Assembly: GCA_963978895.1 (NCBI GenBank)
Contig: OZ022244.1
Coordinates: 26,263,692 to 26,327,691 of the forward strand
Origin: Erpobdella octoculata
Lineage: Eukaryota; Annelida; Clitellata; Hirudinida; Erpobdellidae
Direction: 5' to 3'
DNA: 64,000 bases
The notes beneath the pieces were generated by a model. The model searched no databases. It was not told the origin of the DNA and saw nothing but the letters and a program-made list of their open reading frames with translations. Each line of letters starts with the position of its first letter. Within the stretch, counting starts at the first letter, position 1. This document shows positions 52,101 through 62,441 of this stretch, piece after piece. The translations under genes were made by a program, and so were the position numbers.

Positions 52101-54328
52101 ATTCTCTCCCGGACATTATGGCCAGGACTGTCCTCAACGCTAGGGCCGCATTTTCCCTTATGTGCTCCTACAAGGTGGCAGGTGGTGGTACTGATTATGA
52201 TCTCGTTAGTGAATACAGTTATAATGATAATTTTTTTTATAATTTCAGTAAATGTTATTTAAATAAAAATTATTCCAACATTAGTCATATAAAAAATTTA
52301 CAATAATAAAAAAAAAATAATAATGAAAATAAAATAATAAGATGTCCCTAACAAACCTTGGAGTCTCTTATGGCCAAGAATATGTAATCAAAAAACTGAG
52401 GAGTCTGCTGATAGAACAATGTTGGCAGAAGTGTCGCAAGTTCTTTCAAGATGAGAACCTGTGTATGACAACAACAACAACAACAATAACACGGAAACCG
52501 TTGTCTCAACAATGATTACATTATCAACAACAGTTAGCTGAGCAGTTAACACGTGTGATTTGCAGCCTTCAGGTTAAAGGTTAGATTCTTTTGTAAATTG
52601 GAATGGATGGAAGCCAGCCCAACTTTCATCCCTTTCTCTGAGACAGTCAAATTGATACCAGTTTCGTGGCTGAGGGTTTCAAATTTCTGCAGATTCTAAT
52701 TTCAAAAACAACATGATGCAGGTGCAGATCAAACAATTCCTTCTTCTATACACGAGCAGGATGCATCCCCCCACCCCCGGCACGACCGAAATGGCTCTAC
52801 AAGAAATGGCTCTACAACTGATACGTCCTTATATTGATAATAACCTTTGAACTGACATTATTTCTTCCAAAGCTGCATGGATGACCCAATATCGACAATT
52901 ATAATTTCTAGAACCGAAAACTCGGATCCCAAATATATTTTTCAATTTATGTTCATTTTTTTATTTATTGATAATTATTCCCTCAACGACAACTTTTTCA
53001 ACTCACCCCTGCAAATCTTCTGAATTCCGACTTTTCTGAAGGGGCGAGAAACCCGAACGCCCTCTTCACCTCCGTCTCCAAGAGGTCGGTCGTCAAGGAG
53101 ACCGACGTGGCCACCATTTTGGTCGTGGTCTCCACGGCGATGCGAAGTACGTGCTCGTCGTTGCACCTGTCGAGAGTGTCCTGCAGGTGGGGAATGAGTC
53201 GAGCCAATCTCGTGCTGAGATTGAGGCCAGCATCGGCATCGATCAGAATATCTGAGGAAATAAAAAAAGTTATGGAAGATTTGCGGCTGACGACGATGAT
53301 AATGAGTGCTAAATGCAGCAGAGTTAACACATGTTGTTTTACAAACTGCTTAATAATTAAAAAATAATAATATTATGACTATTTTAATGTTCCCTCTAGT
53401 TTTTAATACAAGACATAAAAAGCAATTTAGTGCACAAACTTTCCCTTTTTGGTTGAAATCTGCTAGCAAGTAGTTGTTCCTCATTTAGGTCAAGCAGTTG
53501 TTCCTCATTTTGTATGCATTTAGGTCAAGCAGTTGTTCCTCATTTTGTATGCATTTAGGTCAGTCTAGTTATAGTTAGTTATGCAATGACAGAACTTTAT
53601 CATGAAGTCAGATATTAAAATATTGCATTTAGGTCATCTGAGATATTAGCACTAACAGATCGATGATCACAATATTATATATTTCAATTTTATGCATACC
53701 TAGTTTTTTTTTTTGAAAAAGAGTCAAAAATAATTGTTTTCTTGTTTGCAGAATTAGATAGTCATTAAATATAGAAATGATGCTTAAACAACTAAATTGT
53801 TACTAGTCATTTCTATTACTCCATTTCAATTACTTCAATTACGCGCATCTAGTGATGTGACCGTGTCTAGTGTCCCTGCGGTACTTAGAAAGTTATAAGC
53901 TACATGCCCAATGTGTAACGTACATACTAGATTATATTAACTCAGGATTGGTTTTTGGTAATAGTGATAATCAAATGTAACAAGATGATGATGATAATAG
54001 TCAAGACAATGTTACTGTTATCTTTTACAGTTACTATTACTTATTCAATTAGAAGTTTATTTTATTATCAAAAATATTCAGCACTTGAAAAATTGTAAAA
54101 CTAACTTATGGCTAATAGAGCTCCTTCTCTCACATTATTGGCTGGAGAACAAAGCATATTCCTCAGTTCATCAATCAGCTGATCCAGTGCAGAGCTGACA
54201 TCTTCCAGTGAAAGCTCTCTTAAATCCAGTTGAACATAGTTTGAAAGGTCGTGACCTGACCTGATTCTGACTTCCTCCTTTCTGTCAGTTAAGTCGGTCA
54301 GCAGCTGTGACAACAGCTCTGAATTCAT
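27957..54328 (-). CDS. MTOR: Target of Rapamycin serine/threonine kinase (complete, 53 exons)
   Basis: This encodes the PIKK-family kinase of TOR complexes 1 and 2, which couples nutrients and growth factors to translation, autophagy and growth. The 53 exons sum to 7,485 nt (2,494 residues; human mTOR has 2,549) and every splice phase agrees. Domains by my numbering: HEAT repeats to about 1320, FAT about 1323-1925, FRB about 1972-2066 with Ser1989, Trp2055 and Phe2062 at the rapamycin-contact positions, kinase with GDRHPSN (Asp2292, Asn2297) and DFG (Asp2311), and FATC at the end. The start MNSELLSQ is the only ATG before the first HEAT exon. Intron 40 carries a Helitron; many others carry private minisatellites. 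The least certain junctions are exon 6 (minisatellite) and exon 38. Exon coordinates are in the block entries. Confidence 0.96.
28030..28200 (+). repeat. Short dispersed repeat with A-rich tail, copy 1
   Basis: This roughly 165-bp sequence in the last TOR intron matches 60474-60640 in BAP1 intron 2. Both begin CAACTCCGCCTTG, contain CCTGGAGAAAGGAGGAGG and TTTCAGTCTTAAAACACC, and end at TATAAACTAT followed by an A-rich run. An A-tailed, plus-oriented copy in two introns fits a SINE or a LINE 3' end. No A or B box is seen in the shared part. Confidence 0.7.
29400..29550. repeat. 19-bp minisatellite in TOR intron 49
   Basis: Tandem units of TATTA(T/C)CAGCTGTTTA, about seven copies, private to this intron. 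Confidence 0.85.
29596..33326 (-). CDS. MTOR: TOR exons 41-49 (FRB and kinase domain)
   Basis: Exons: 33326-33144, 32812-32678, 32298-32124, 31913-31778, 31397-31250, 30840-30718, 30513-30344, 30057-29997, 29731-29596. FRB text [20 protein letters not shown] and [13 protein letters not shown] is nearly unchanged from mTOR. Kinase landmarks are [18 protein letters not shown] (P-loop side and ATP-site lysine region), [24 protein letters not shown] (catalytic loop), [11 protein letters not shown] (metal-binding loop), PFRLTRML (activation segment) and [12 protein letters not shown]. All catalytic residues are present, so the kinase should be active. Intron 45 holds a dispersed repeat also found at 205-470. 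Confidence 0.96.
30215..30305. repeat. 33-bp minisatellite in TOR intron 47
   Basis: Nearly three copies of a unit containing TACATCTGAACCATCC and CACATCAAACCATAA. Confidence 0.75.
30915..31205. repeat. Dispersed repeat, copy 2
   Basis: This partner of 205-470 lies in TOR intron 45. It shares CCTGTATTTTTTGAAG, the A-rich core, TCATCAG and a closing GGAGCCCAAGTTTTCTC segment. Confidence 0.5.
31490..31760. repeat. Minisatellite in TOR intron 44
   Basis: Roughly 40-bp units with ATATATCGTGATAACAA and ACCAACAACA-type text, six to seven imperfect copies. Long open frames here are products of the repeat. Confidence 0.8.
33436..33515. repeat. (AAT)n microsatellite
   Basis: An uninterrupted trinucleotide run in TOR intron 40, immediately before the Helitron insertion. 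Confidence 0.95.
33523..34791 (+). mobile_element. Composite non-autonomous Helitron in TOR intron 40
   Basis: It starts with TC (33523) after a host A and ends with CTAG (34791) before a host T. The 3' hairpin is CCCGG-loop-CCGGG. It matches 4924-6069 along its length in the opposite orientation, including the 5' segment TCCTTTATGCATTGCTACAC, the internal GT/GTATGT tract, the nested inner unit and the GGGAACGGGAAAGCGACC minisatellite. It has no protein gene and should be spliced out with intron 40. Confidence 0.88.
33795..34190 (-). mobile_element. Inner Helitron nested in the composite, copy B
   Basis: On the minus strand it ends in CTAG at 33795 after the same hairpin and starts in a TA run near 34190. 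It is inserted in the surrounding element at the same place and orientation as copy A, so the nesting predates amplification of the composite. The TA run is longer here than in copy A. Confidence 0.65.
34857..42178 (-). CDS. MTOR: TOR exons 25-40 (end of HEAT and FAT domain)
   Basis: Exons: 42178-42036, 41465-41303, 40832-40699, 40118-40040, 39705-39566, 38927-38827, 38321-38206, 38065-37988, 37831-37724, 37641-37506, 37152-37025, 36767-36667, 36089-35985, 35912-35795, 35601-35404, 35078-34857. Conserved stretches include [95 protein letters not shown] and [11 protein letters not shown]. The FAT domain is a TPR-like clamp around the kinase in this family. The donor of exon 38 (35795) follows a low-similarity linker that matches the variable linker of mTOR, so that end is less sure. 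Confidence 0.92.
35130..35262. repeat. 17-18-bp minisatellite in TOR intron 39
   Basis: About seven copies of AATACAATGTCAA(C/T)TCA. Units differ at a few bases. Confidence 0.85.
36597..36645 (+). repeat. Fragment of the TCCTTGGGACG repeat family
   Basis: CATCGTAATTTTAAAACAT followed by CGTCCTTGGGACG matches 49842-49890. This is a short remnant in TOR intron 36. Confidence 0.55.
38500..38725 (-). repeat. Dispersed repeat of the TCCTTGGGACG family, inverted copy
   Basis: Its reverse complement matches 49890-50075: shared segments are AGCAATT..., CAGCAGTTGATAAAA, GTAATAAAAGTTATTACGC and, at the other end, ATTTTTGATGGGCTA. The element lies in TOR intron 30. No coding frame or clear termini are seen. 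Confidence 0.6.
39740..39985. repeat. 62-bp minisatellite in TOR intron 28
   Basis: About four copies of a unit with AAAAGGCAGATAAATTGAAA and AATATTTGTTTAAATATTTA. Confidence 0.85.
40190..40420. repeat. Minisatellite in TOR intron 27
   Basis: Four to five imperfect units of about 45-55 bp with ATGCAACTAA, GATATTATTATTATAAC and TAAATTTATA. Confidence 0.75.
40936..41245 (+). mobile_element. tRNA-derived SINE in TOR intron 26
   Basis: It has a pol III A box TGGTCTACTGG at 40946-40956 and a B box GGTTCGATTCC at 40990-41000, 44 bases apart. The acceptor stem cannot pair and a long unrelated tail follows, so this is a SINE head and not a tRNA gene. The 3' end is approximate. Confidence 0.7.
41641..41850. 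repeat. 25-bp minisatellite in TOR intron 25
   Basis: Six to seven near-perfect units of TTACACATGAAATCCTG plus TTAAAAAG, with diverged copies on both sides (41560-41640 and 41800-41850). Confidence 0.92.
42500..54328 (-). CDS. MTOR: TOR exons 1-24 (HEAT-repeat region)
   Basis: Exons, written 5' to 3' on the minus strand: 54328-54106, 53251-53007, 52458-52357, 52167-52069, 51680-51555, 51312-51241, 50695-50534, 50370-50258, 49173-49015, 48618-48487, 48267-47924, 47829-47705, 47598-47502, 47107-46902, 46634-46425, 46322-46230, 46014-45880, 45807-45672, 45116-44863, 44724-44638, 44274-44104, 43522-43410, 43071-42816, 42664-42500. Anchors to mTOR include [11 protein letters not shown] (exon 8), FVMPFLRK (exon 14), VALWTLGQ and GYVVEPY (exon 17), FKSLGLKCV (exon 19) and VRPYLDD (exon 20). 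This superhelical scaffold binds Raptor or Rictor in the family. Exons 6-7 align poorly to mTOR, where that family region is variable. Confidence 0.9.
43840..44030. other. Unassigned intron segment in TOR intron 21
   Basis: This stretch differs in texture from the AT-rich intron around it (CGCAAAGCGTAGAATTTTCG, CAGCGTCTCATAATC, then ACATACATAATACATAC). It may be an old transposon, but I see no termini and no second copy here. Confidence 0.25.
45240..45450. other. Unassigned transposon-like segment in TOR intron 18
   Basis: GAAAGTTTCAGCTTCCTGG and AAGCTGGTTAAATTTTAC look like the sub-terminal text of non-autonomous elements, but no inverted repeats or target duplication could be placed. Confidence 0.25.
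46730..46862. repeat. Minisatellite in TOR intron 14
   Basis: About six units of CCAGCTAAATAATTAACAT(AATTA), 25-26 bp each. Confidence 0.88.
47185..47400 (+). mobile_element. Possible SINE in TOR intron 13
   Basis: An A-box-like TGGTATAGTAG (47192-47202) and a good B box GGTTCAAATCC (47308-47318) are present. The 116-base gap is too long for a tRNA head, so either an insertion separates them or the A box is chance. CCCACCAG after the B box also follows the B box of the element near 59820. Confidence 0.35.
49480..50075 (+). repeat. Two tandem-like copies of the TCCTTGGGACG repeat family
   Basis: 49480-49610 and 49842-50075 share GCGCA(C)AGGCGTGT(T/A)ATAAAAGTT and a following CAGTCT/CTCAGTCC and A-rich part. 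The second copy also includes the CGTCCTTGGGACG head seen at 36597 and the tail ATTTTTGACGGGCTA also found inverted at 38500. It lies in TOR intron 8. Its open frames are non-coding. Confidence 0.6.
50812..51275. repeat. 51-52-bp minisatellite running into TOR exon 6
   Basis: About nine units of TTGTGGTTCATTAAAATTAT plus CGCATACCCTGATGTATGTA and TACTTCGG. On the minus strand each full unit carries AGG|GTATGC, the donor used to end exon 6. The first unit lies partly within the coding exon (51241-51275). Confidence 0.9.
52530..52740 (+). mobile_element. Probable tRNA-derived SINE in TOR intron 2
   Basis: An A box TAGCTGAGCAG (52535-52545) and a B-box-like GGTTAGATTCT (52579-52589) are 44 bases apart, followed by an unrelated tail. 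The B box departs from consensus, so this is an old copy at best. Confidence 0.4.
53480..53575. repeat. Minisatellite in TOR intron 1
   Basis: Repeated TAGGTCAAGCAGTTGTTCC and CATTTTGTATGCATT units, about 40 bp, two to three copies. Confidence 0.8.
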
Positions 54329-55426
54329 TTTTGTTTTAATAAATCGAGACCTGAAAAAATAAAATAAAACAATACTATGACCCGTCTTTTATACTTCTAC
54401 TCCTTCAATATAGTTGTTAATCTTGATTTCAAGCATTTCATCCTAAATTGATTTCCTTGCTTCAAATTACCATTGTTTTTCTCAATTCCAACAACAAGCA
54501 ATAACAGAACGTAATGGACACTATGTCTTTTCAGGGATAAAATAGAGCTTCCAGTAGGTATTAGGAAACAGGGTTGAGCTAGAGCTAGGATATTAAAAGA
54601 ATGTTTACATTTCTTTCTTGACCACATGACTACAAATGTTACAATTCTGTTACCCCCTCCGTTTTTAAATTGTACTTTAAAACTGCTTCCAAAATGAAAT
54701 TTAATTAAATAATTTCTACTTTATTATAATAAGACACGTTTCGTTAACTTTTATTTCAAAATTGCCATCAAACTTACTACTACTAGTTAACAACACAAAA
54801 CAAAACAGAATCAAACGCCACGAAACTCCGTTATTCATAAATTAAGAAATTTCTAGAGCATCTTCAAAATAGAAAAACTTCAATAATGAAGAATTTTTAG
54901 AATCCAAAAACACTGATGATGCGACAATGGAACCAAACAAGCAGATACGACAGATGATGATGGCTGTCGCGGTCAGATGCTTGTTAAAAATATAATATAC
55001 TAATAACAATACAGCCGGAGACAGAAACGCTAAAGCAGATTATAACGCACACGTTTCTTCAGATAAACTATTTTAAATTTTAAAAAGATGACACAATGAT
55101 TACCAATATTCCTAGGAGTTCGTACACTTTGAACGGGAAACACGAACGAAAAAATAAACAAAAACACAACAATCCGCCAGACAATGTCAAGGTATTTTTA
55201 CAAAAGTAAACCGCATCAACGTTCACGTCTGACTTTTTCCAACTCAATAAAAACACAATAAAATTATGAATACAAATAGTAACAATTCAAAGTTGTTTTT
55301 TTTTTAAATTTCACGCATAACATGATTGCACCTGCAAAGCTAGCTACTACACGATTACCGGGCAACGTCAGCCGCCCAGCAAGACAACACCCATCGACAT
55401 CAGTTTTTCTATAAAACGCCGCCAGC
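54329..55426. other. Intergenic region between BAP1 and TOR (TOR promoter side)
   Basis: This 1.1-kb gap separates the BAP1 stop from the TOR start codon; both genes read on the minus strand. It must hold the BAP1 3' UTR and the TOR promoter and 5' UTR. I see no convincing TATA box, no strong poly(A) signal close to the BAP1 stop and no repeat element. Confidence 0.5.
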
Positions 55427-58400
55427 TCATCGTTTTTTCTTACACTTCTTTTTCTTTTTCGAGAGATTTTTCAACTTGGTGATCGGCATGGCCGAGCGAG
55501 ATTTCTTCGTCAGGAGGTGCTGCTCCACCAGATTGGCCAAATGGCCCTGTTCAGCTAACATGGTTAGGAAGGTACGGATGAATTCATCGTAGTTGTGCGT
55601 TCTCCGACAGTCGTCAATCTTTAAAATAAGTATCACAAAAAACTAGAGGGATGTAATTGACGACATTAATTAAATCAACTTTAAAAAATGAATAAAGTGA
55701 TTTTTATGAAGCTCAAAAGTCTTCTTTTGCAAGACAATGAGTGATGCAATTATGGTCAAATGCAGCATAAGAAATAGCAGTTGCAAATGCAGCATAAGAA
55801 ATAGCAGTTGCAAATGACTGTAGCAGAAAAGTTAATGCTTTCATAGAAGAACCAAGTACTTAAAAGCCATGAGGACAGTATACCAAACAAGTAAGTTCAG
55901 CAGCGACTGAAAACCTAACTGGTTTGCTATTAACTGTGTAATATGGAACTGTTGCAGCTGATTTAGCTAAAGTTTGAGTACGTAACACACAAAATACAAA
56001 CCTTGTACTTTTTTCTCTTTTCTATCTCGTCTTTCAAAGCATTTTCACACGACTTCATCTCATCTTCGACCTTGTTCAAAAGTGACAACAGATCCTGAAT
56101 GGCATTTAAATCAATCAATCAATGAAGGCGATGAACAAATTATTTTTGATTGATTAATTCTTTAGAAGTATTTTTCTGTGATAAGATTATGTTAGCAGAT
56201 GTGCTTGAAACCAACTTTAATAGAAAGTGTTTGATTGGCAGATCCCAGGCCCTTGTCCCCTCCTACTCTGGCTTTCCAGCTGCCCTTTTCTTGATGTTCA
56301 GCAATGATGCCTTCCAATGAATTTTTGTCATCTACTGTCACAGTAGAAAAGTCCATCTCTTCCTCCATCTTTGTTTCTTTTGCGACTTCCATGGCAACCT
56401 CGACGCAGTTTCTCGCAACGTCCGGACTGGCGGGAGGTGCATCGTAGGCGGTGGAGCCGGTCATCTTGCTGCAGACGTCTGCCGGAGAGGGAGCCGATAG
56501 GTCTTCTGCGTATATTCAAAATTCTGTTGTAATACTACCTCGAAGTACAAATAGTTTCTAATATACAATGAGAGCATAAAGAGTGATGATAATAATTCAA
56601 CTTACCTTTGCTCATGTCTTGATCTTTGCTGATTTCAACAGGGATGCCTGCTTCAGTATCAGCAGTGATTTCCATCGAAATAGGAAGTTTTTCACACTCC
56701 CCTCTCAAGTTGTCATCTGCCGAACTTGAGTGTTCGCTTTTAAATTTTTGAGAAAAGTTTTCAACGATTTCATCATTGTCTTCAATCGAAGAATTTGGTT
56801 TCAGTTTCTTTGGGGTTTTTCCAGTTCCCACGCCAGGCAACACCAATAACTTACCAGCCAGGTTTTTCCCAGATTCCGTTGGGTCTTCTATGTATTCGCT
56901 TTGAGCCAAAGATTGAGTTATTTGGCAGTCCAATTTCATAATCTTAAAGTTTTGGGAGGATTCAGTGCTTTTGTTAGCATCGGCCCCCCTTCTAGCCGAT
57001 CTTGTCATCATGCCTTGACTCTCTGGTTTTGCCTTTTTTGGTTTTTCCTCTGTAGCTGTTTTCATTCTCTACAGAGTAAAAGAAAAGTTTTATTTTACCA
57101 GAAAACTCAGTTGTAACTGCAAGAATGATAAAATTGAAATAACATATTTTAAAACATTTTTTTTCCTATCTGATAAAAATTATGCAGCGTGAATCGAAAT
57201 AGCGATAAAAACCTGATTTAAAGCATTGCAGACTATTTGATGATTGGTCTTCAAAGTATCCAGTTTCTGTTTGTACTGGACCTGTCTGTCTGGCACTACA
57301 GCCATTAAGTTAAATCGAATCTCATTGGTAGGCTCCCTGAAAGGATGCAAAAATAATATATATGAATAAAACTCAATAAAGGGAATATACATAAATAGGT
57401 ATACCAGTATAAGACTGGTAAACTTATATAAATAGGCATGGCACACTGTTATAAGGCTGGTAACCATATGTAAATAGACATACTGGTATAAGGCTGGTAA
57501 ATCTACATAATGGTAAAATGCTGGTAAGTAGGTAAACTGGTATAAGGCTAGTGTAACTATATAAATAGGTACACTGGCAACAGGCTGGTATACTTAAATA
57601 AGTAGGTAAATTGGCATAAAGTTGGTAAACCTATATAAGAAGGTATACTGGAATAAGGCTGGTATATCAACACTTTTTTTTCCTCTGCTCCCTGGAGTGT
57701 CGCTATAGGCGGAGTTTACTCACCGTAATACTAGATGAATGCAGTAAATTAAGTATAAAGAATAGAAAAATGTGTCAAATAAAAAAACAGGGTCAAATTG
57801 ATCATTAGTTGAAGTACCAGCCTTACTTAGCAACACCTGTACAACACCTGTACGACACATGCAACAACAGGTGAACGTGCTAACGAGGAAATTACCCTCC
57901 AGCTGCCATTCCAAGTCTCTCGGTGATGACCCGCCTGAACATTTCCGTCCAATCTTCTCCTTCTTTTTCCATCCCTGATACAAATACATTATGCGTAAAC
58001 AATAAAACAAATTATTCACTTGCATAACTTGTGCGTACGCAATAGAATCAATAATCGGCAAATAAACTCTTCTTTAAATGATTCAAGATATAAATAAATA
58101 TGAGAACAAAAATAATGGATTTGGAATTCTAGTTTATAGATGATCTAGGTGTTATACTAAATCTTAAAAAAGAAGTTGATGCTCAAATGAAATCAATTTA
58201 AAAATACAAATTCGATTTTAACATTTCAGTTTTACCCATATCAATCACATTAGCAAGAGATCTACGAAAACTTTCAACCAAATCCAGAACGAACCGTGGT
58301 CAATCGGATAAGGTTTCAAGCCGTCGAGCTCGAAGAGGTGACCATTTATGGACACAAAACTGACATAGTGGAAAGCCTCTTGTGTCCTGCCACCTGAAAG

Positions 58401-61157
58401 TCCTTGTTGTTTTTCTGGAATGTGGCTTGGTTCAGGTCTACAACAGAAGAGAAAAAAAAAAGAGCAATCATTTAGGTGCACTTATGCCCCGTCATTATCA
58501 TCATCATTGTCAGCTTCATGAACATTAACTTTCTAATTTTTCAACTCAACTGGTAAAATGTTTAACAGTTCTTCTTTTTATATAGCCAACTAGAAATTAG
58601 AAACTACTGAAAAAACAATAATAAACTAATCAATAAAGCCTGGAAAGAACTGCACCTGGCATGGCTGTTGTGGGCCTTCGCCAGGTCCGGCATGTTGCCA
58701 ATAGCATAACCTTTATCCTGTTTCAAAACCATTCAAAGTTATTTTTAACTTAAGTTAACGACTGCGATAATAAATATAAAAAAGATGAATTAAAAAATTA
58801 TTTCATTAAGTGAACAGCCAATCAGATGAAAATAAACCAATCTGACAGCCAATCGCATAAAAATAAAAAATATCAGTCAGCCAATCAGATAAGAACAAGC
58901 CGATCAGACAGACCTCGGGGGTCATTTTCTTAGTGAACACTTTTAACTGGGTCAACATGGGGCCCAATTTGACCTTGTTTTCACAGTTCAGCAGTACACT
59001 TAAAAGAGCATGTGTGGCACAGGAGTTTGGAATGACCTTTGAAAGATAAAACAAAATTCTTACATTCAAGACAGTTTTTTTTTCAATGTATTAACAAAAA
59101 TTTCTTAAATCAATTAATACTGGTTATTATAATTTTTACAATAATAGTTTTTTTAAATGAAACCAATATGAACTTGTTGAGCAAAGAACATGGAATTGAT
59201 GACTCCATCGTTGACAACAACAGACTCCTCATCTTGTGTAATTTTTCTCCTAGCCCGTCTCTCCTCCATCCAACGGAACAGGAATATAAAGCCATAGATG
59301 GGACTAGAAAATAAAAGGAATATAAAGCCATAGATGGAACTATAAAAAAACAACAGTTTATGAAGCTTCTAACCAGATGAGACATCAAATCTTAAATGAA
59401 TGGATGAATATATGATATGAATATTCAATACAACATGATGAAACTAATTTACCATCGCCTCCATATCAAACACCAATAGAAAATTTTGATAACCGGTTAA
59501 TAGAGCAGTGAAAGCTTTTATTTACACGATTACTGTGGATAACGCTTTTAACATGGTAAGATAAAAGCCAACGATCTAATTCTGCTATAAACATTATCTT
59601 AGGGACAAGATAATATTATTAAACAGTTGATAATGCAACATATGTCAATCAAATAATATGTTGGCACTGCTACTTCGGAGAGGACTCCTGCAATACTTTC
59701 CGATCATTCACTTGATCTTTCTCACTTACAACCATTTTACACTAATGACTAAGAAAGCAATTTTAGGGAAGCTTCCCACTTCTCACACCCCGATGAACAA
59801 CAATGGTGCTGGTGGGAATTGAACCTGCCAGTTTAGAGAGGAACTTCTTACAACTAGGCCATCATATATTTGTTCTAACTTATCATATTATTATCATATA
59901 TTTATTCAATCAGAATAAAGTTTTAATAAATTGATTTCCAGGATTTGCCCAGTAGCAAGCAAATGCGACAGTGAAAAATAATCAATGTGAAAGATGTGAT
60001 CAAAATCAAGATAAAAGAAAAGCAAGACACGCCAAACGATTCTCGACAACATAAAGAAATAACAAAACAGTCTACAGTATCTTCAATCAGAAGAGAATGC
60101 GAAACAGAGACTAGCACTAACAAGCACTCATTGTAAGATTAACCTATTGAACAGAACAAAACAAAAATAGCAGGTAGTGCCACTAATTTACAGTGAAAAT
60201 ATGATGTTGAAATGTTATTAAATATACCCTTCGAAAGGTTTCTGAAGATCATATATTTCTTCCACTTGAACTCCTTCCACACCTTTACATCGAAAAGCAT
60301 TAAAATAACAAATTTCATGTTTATTTAACAGACACAAACTTACTAATCATTAGCAACTAATGTTAATGGAAAAAATAATAAAATCTTCTTCTAAAGCATT
60401 CTATGCAAGTTTTTAACTAATTCACTATCATGTTGCTGCATTTAAATATTAGGTAATGAATTACTTTCCCTCAACTCCGCCTTGGTTTTGCAAGCCAGCC
60501 CCAAGCCTGGAGAAAGGAGGAGGGAAAAGTTAGAAGGATCAAATTATGATCCACGACAGGAAGTACTTAGGTTCTTCCAACATACAGACATTTCAGTCTT
60601 AAAACACCTTGTGTAAAGGACTATAAACTATTATAAAAAAAAAAATTACTTTCCCTTTCCTTGATTTGAATCGCAATCCACTCATGACAAAATCACAATA
60701 CTATTGATAAAAACATTAAATAAACAACGAATACCTGAGTGAAAACTAATCAAATTCCTTACCAAAGTCTTCAACAAGAAGAGTGAAAAGACCTGAAAAG
60801 AACATACATATACTACATGTATCATATGGAACTAATATTTAATGTTTATTTATTTGTATTCAGATATAAAAACTATTAGAAATTTGTATTTAATTATAAA
60901 AAAGTGCAGAAGCAGTTATATAATATTATATATGGTTTCGAAATTGTTTATTTAAGCCCTAAATAAAAGGTCTCGAAATCATAAAATAATTATATAATAT
61001 AGTAAATAATATTAAAATATATAATATTAATATAATAATAGTATAATTTATAATTATAATATCTAGCAGACGTCAATGATATAAATTAAAATTAAATCAA
61101 TAAAAAATCAAATTGAACAATACCTGGGTCGCTCTCCAGTTCCAACCACCCGTTCAT
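55427..61157 (-). CDS. BAP1: BAP1/Calypso ubiquitin carboxyl-terminal hydrolase
   Basis: This is the nuclear deubiquitinase of the PR-DUB complex, which with ASXL removes mono-ubiquitin from histone H2A. Exons: 61157-61124, 60792-60763, 60282-60228, 59303-59174, 59036-58914, 58717-58656, 58437-58295, 57974-57896, 57336-57213, 57068-56606, 56505-56216, 56094-56002, 55618-55427. All phases agree, giving 605 residues (human 729). The UCH domain is residues 1 to about 235: [11 protein letters not shown] start, Gln83, Cys89 in [11 protein letters not shown], His168 in AFHYVSF and Asp183 in FELDG complete the active site. Exons 10-11 are a poorly conserved acidic linker, shorter than in vertebrates. 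Exons 12-13 form the ULD and a coiled coil ([17 protein letters not shown]) with a very basic KKKKK tail. UCHL5 is excluded by the linker and ULD text. Confidence 0.95.
57380..57670. repeat. Minisatellite in BAP1 intron 8
   Basis: Six to seven units of about 40 bp with GGTATACTGGTATAAGGCTG and GTAAACCTATATAAATA text, diverged. Confidence 0.85.
59276..59345. repeat. 40-bp tandem duplication across the BAP1 exon 4 acceptor
   Basis: AGGAATATAAAGCCATAGAT occurs twice, about 40 bases apart. One copy is the start of coding exon 4 (the IYGFIFL codons) and the other is in the intron just upstream. The intronic copy keeps a similar reading frame but lacks the AG that precedes exon 4. Confidence 0.85.
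59650..59875 (-). mobile_element. tRNA-derived SINE in BAP1 intron 3
   Basis: On the minus strand an A box TGGCCTAGTTG (59861-59851) is followed 36 bases later by a B box GGTTCAATTCC (59825-59815) and CCACCAGCACC. The tail has no pairing acceptor stem, so this is a SINE and not a tRNA gene. The 3' end is approximate. Confidence 0.65.
60474..60650 (+). repeat. Short dispersed repeat with A-rich tail, copy 2
   Basis: Partner of 28030-28200, in BAP1 intron 2 and the same plus orientation, ending in TATAAACTATTATAAAAA. Confidence 0.7.
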
Positions 61158-61557
61158 TCTAAAAATTTAAAGAATCCCCTATTGTAAATTGTAAGGCAAT
61201 GTGAGGCCTATTTTTTTTAGTACCCGATCTTTCTTCGTACTTACATATTTATTTACAAATAAACATAAACAAAATAAGCACTAAAGTCTTGACATTTAAA
61301 AAAAGAATAAGATTACAATTTTAATTTTAATTTAATACATTATTACTTTAAAAACTGTTTATCACAAAGTGACAATTTTCAAAGTTTGATAGTCAATTAT
61401 ATCCTGCAATTAGGCATTTAGAAACATAGAGAATTTCACCAACGTCCGACAATATAAGGCTGGGAAATAAATACAATCGTTTGATTGGATCATTTCGATT
61501 CGATTGACTAGGTCACATACAACGTTTACGGTCAAATAGAGTGATTTATACTATATA
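61158..61557. other. Upstream region of BAP1
   Basis: AT-rich DNA upstream of the BAP1 start codon; it should hold the promoter and 5' UTR. I see no recognisable core promoter element. Helitron debris begins 400 bases upstream of the start codon. Confidence 0.4.
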
Positions 61558-62441
<884 letters not shown>

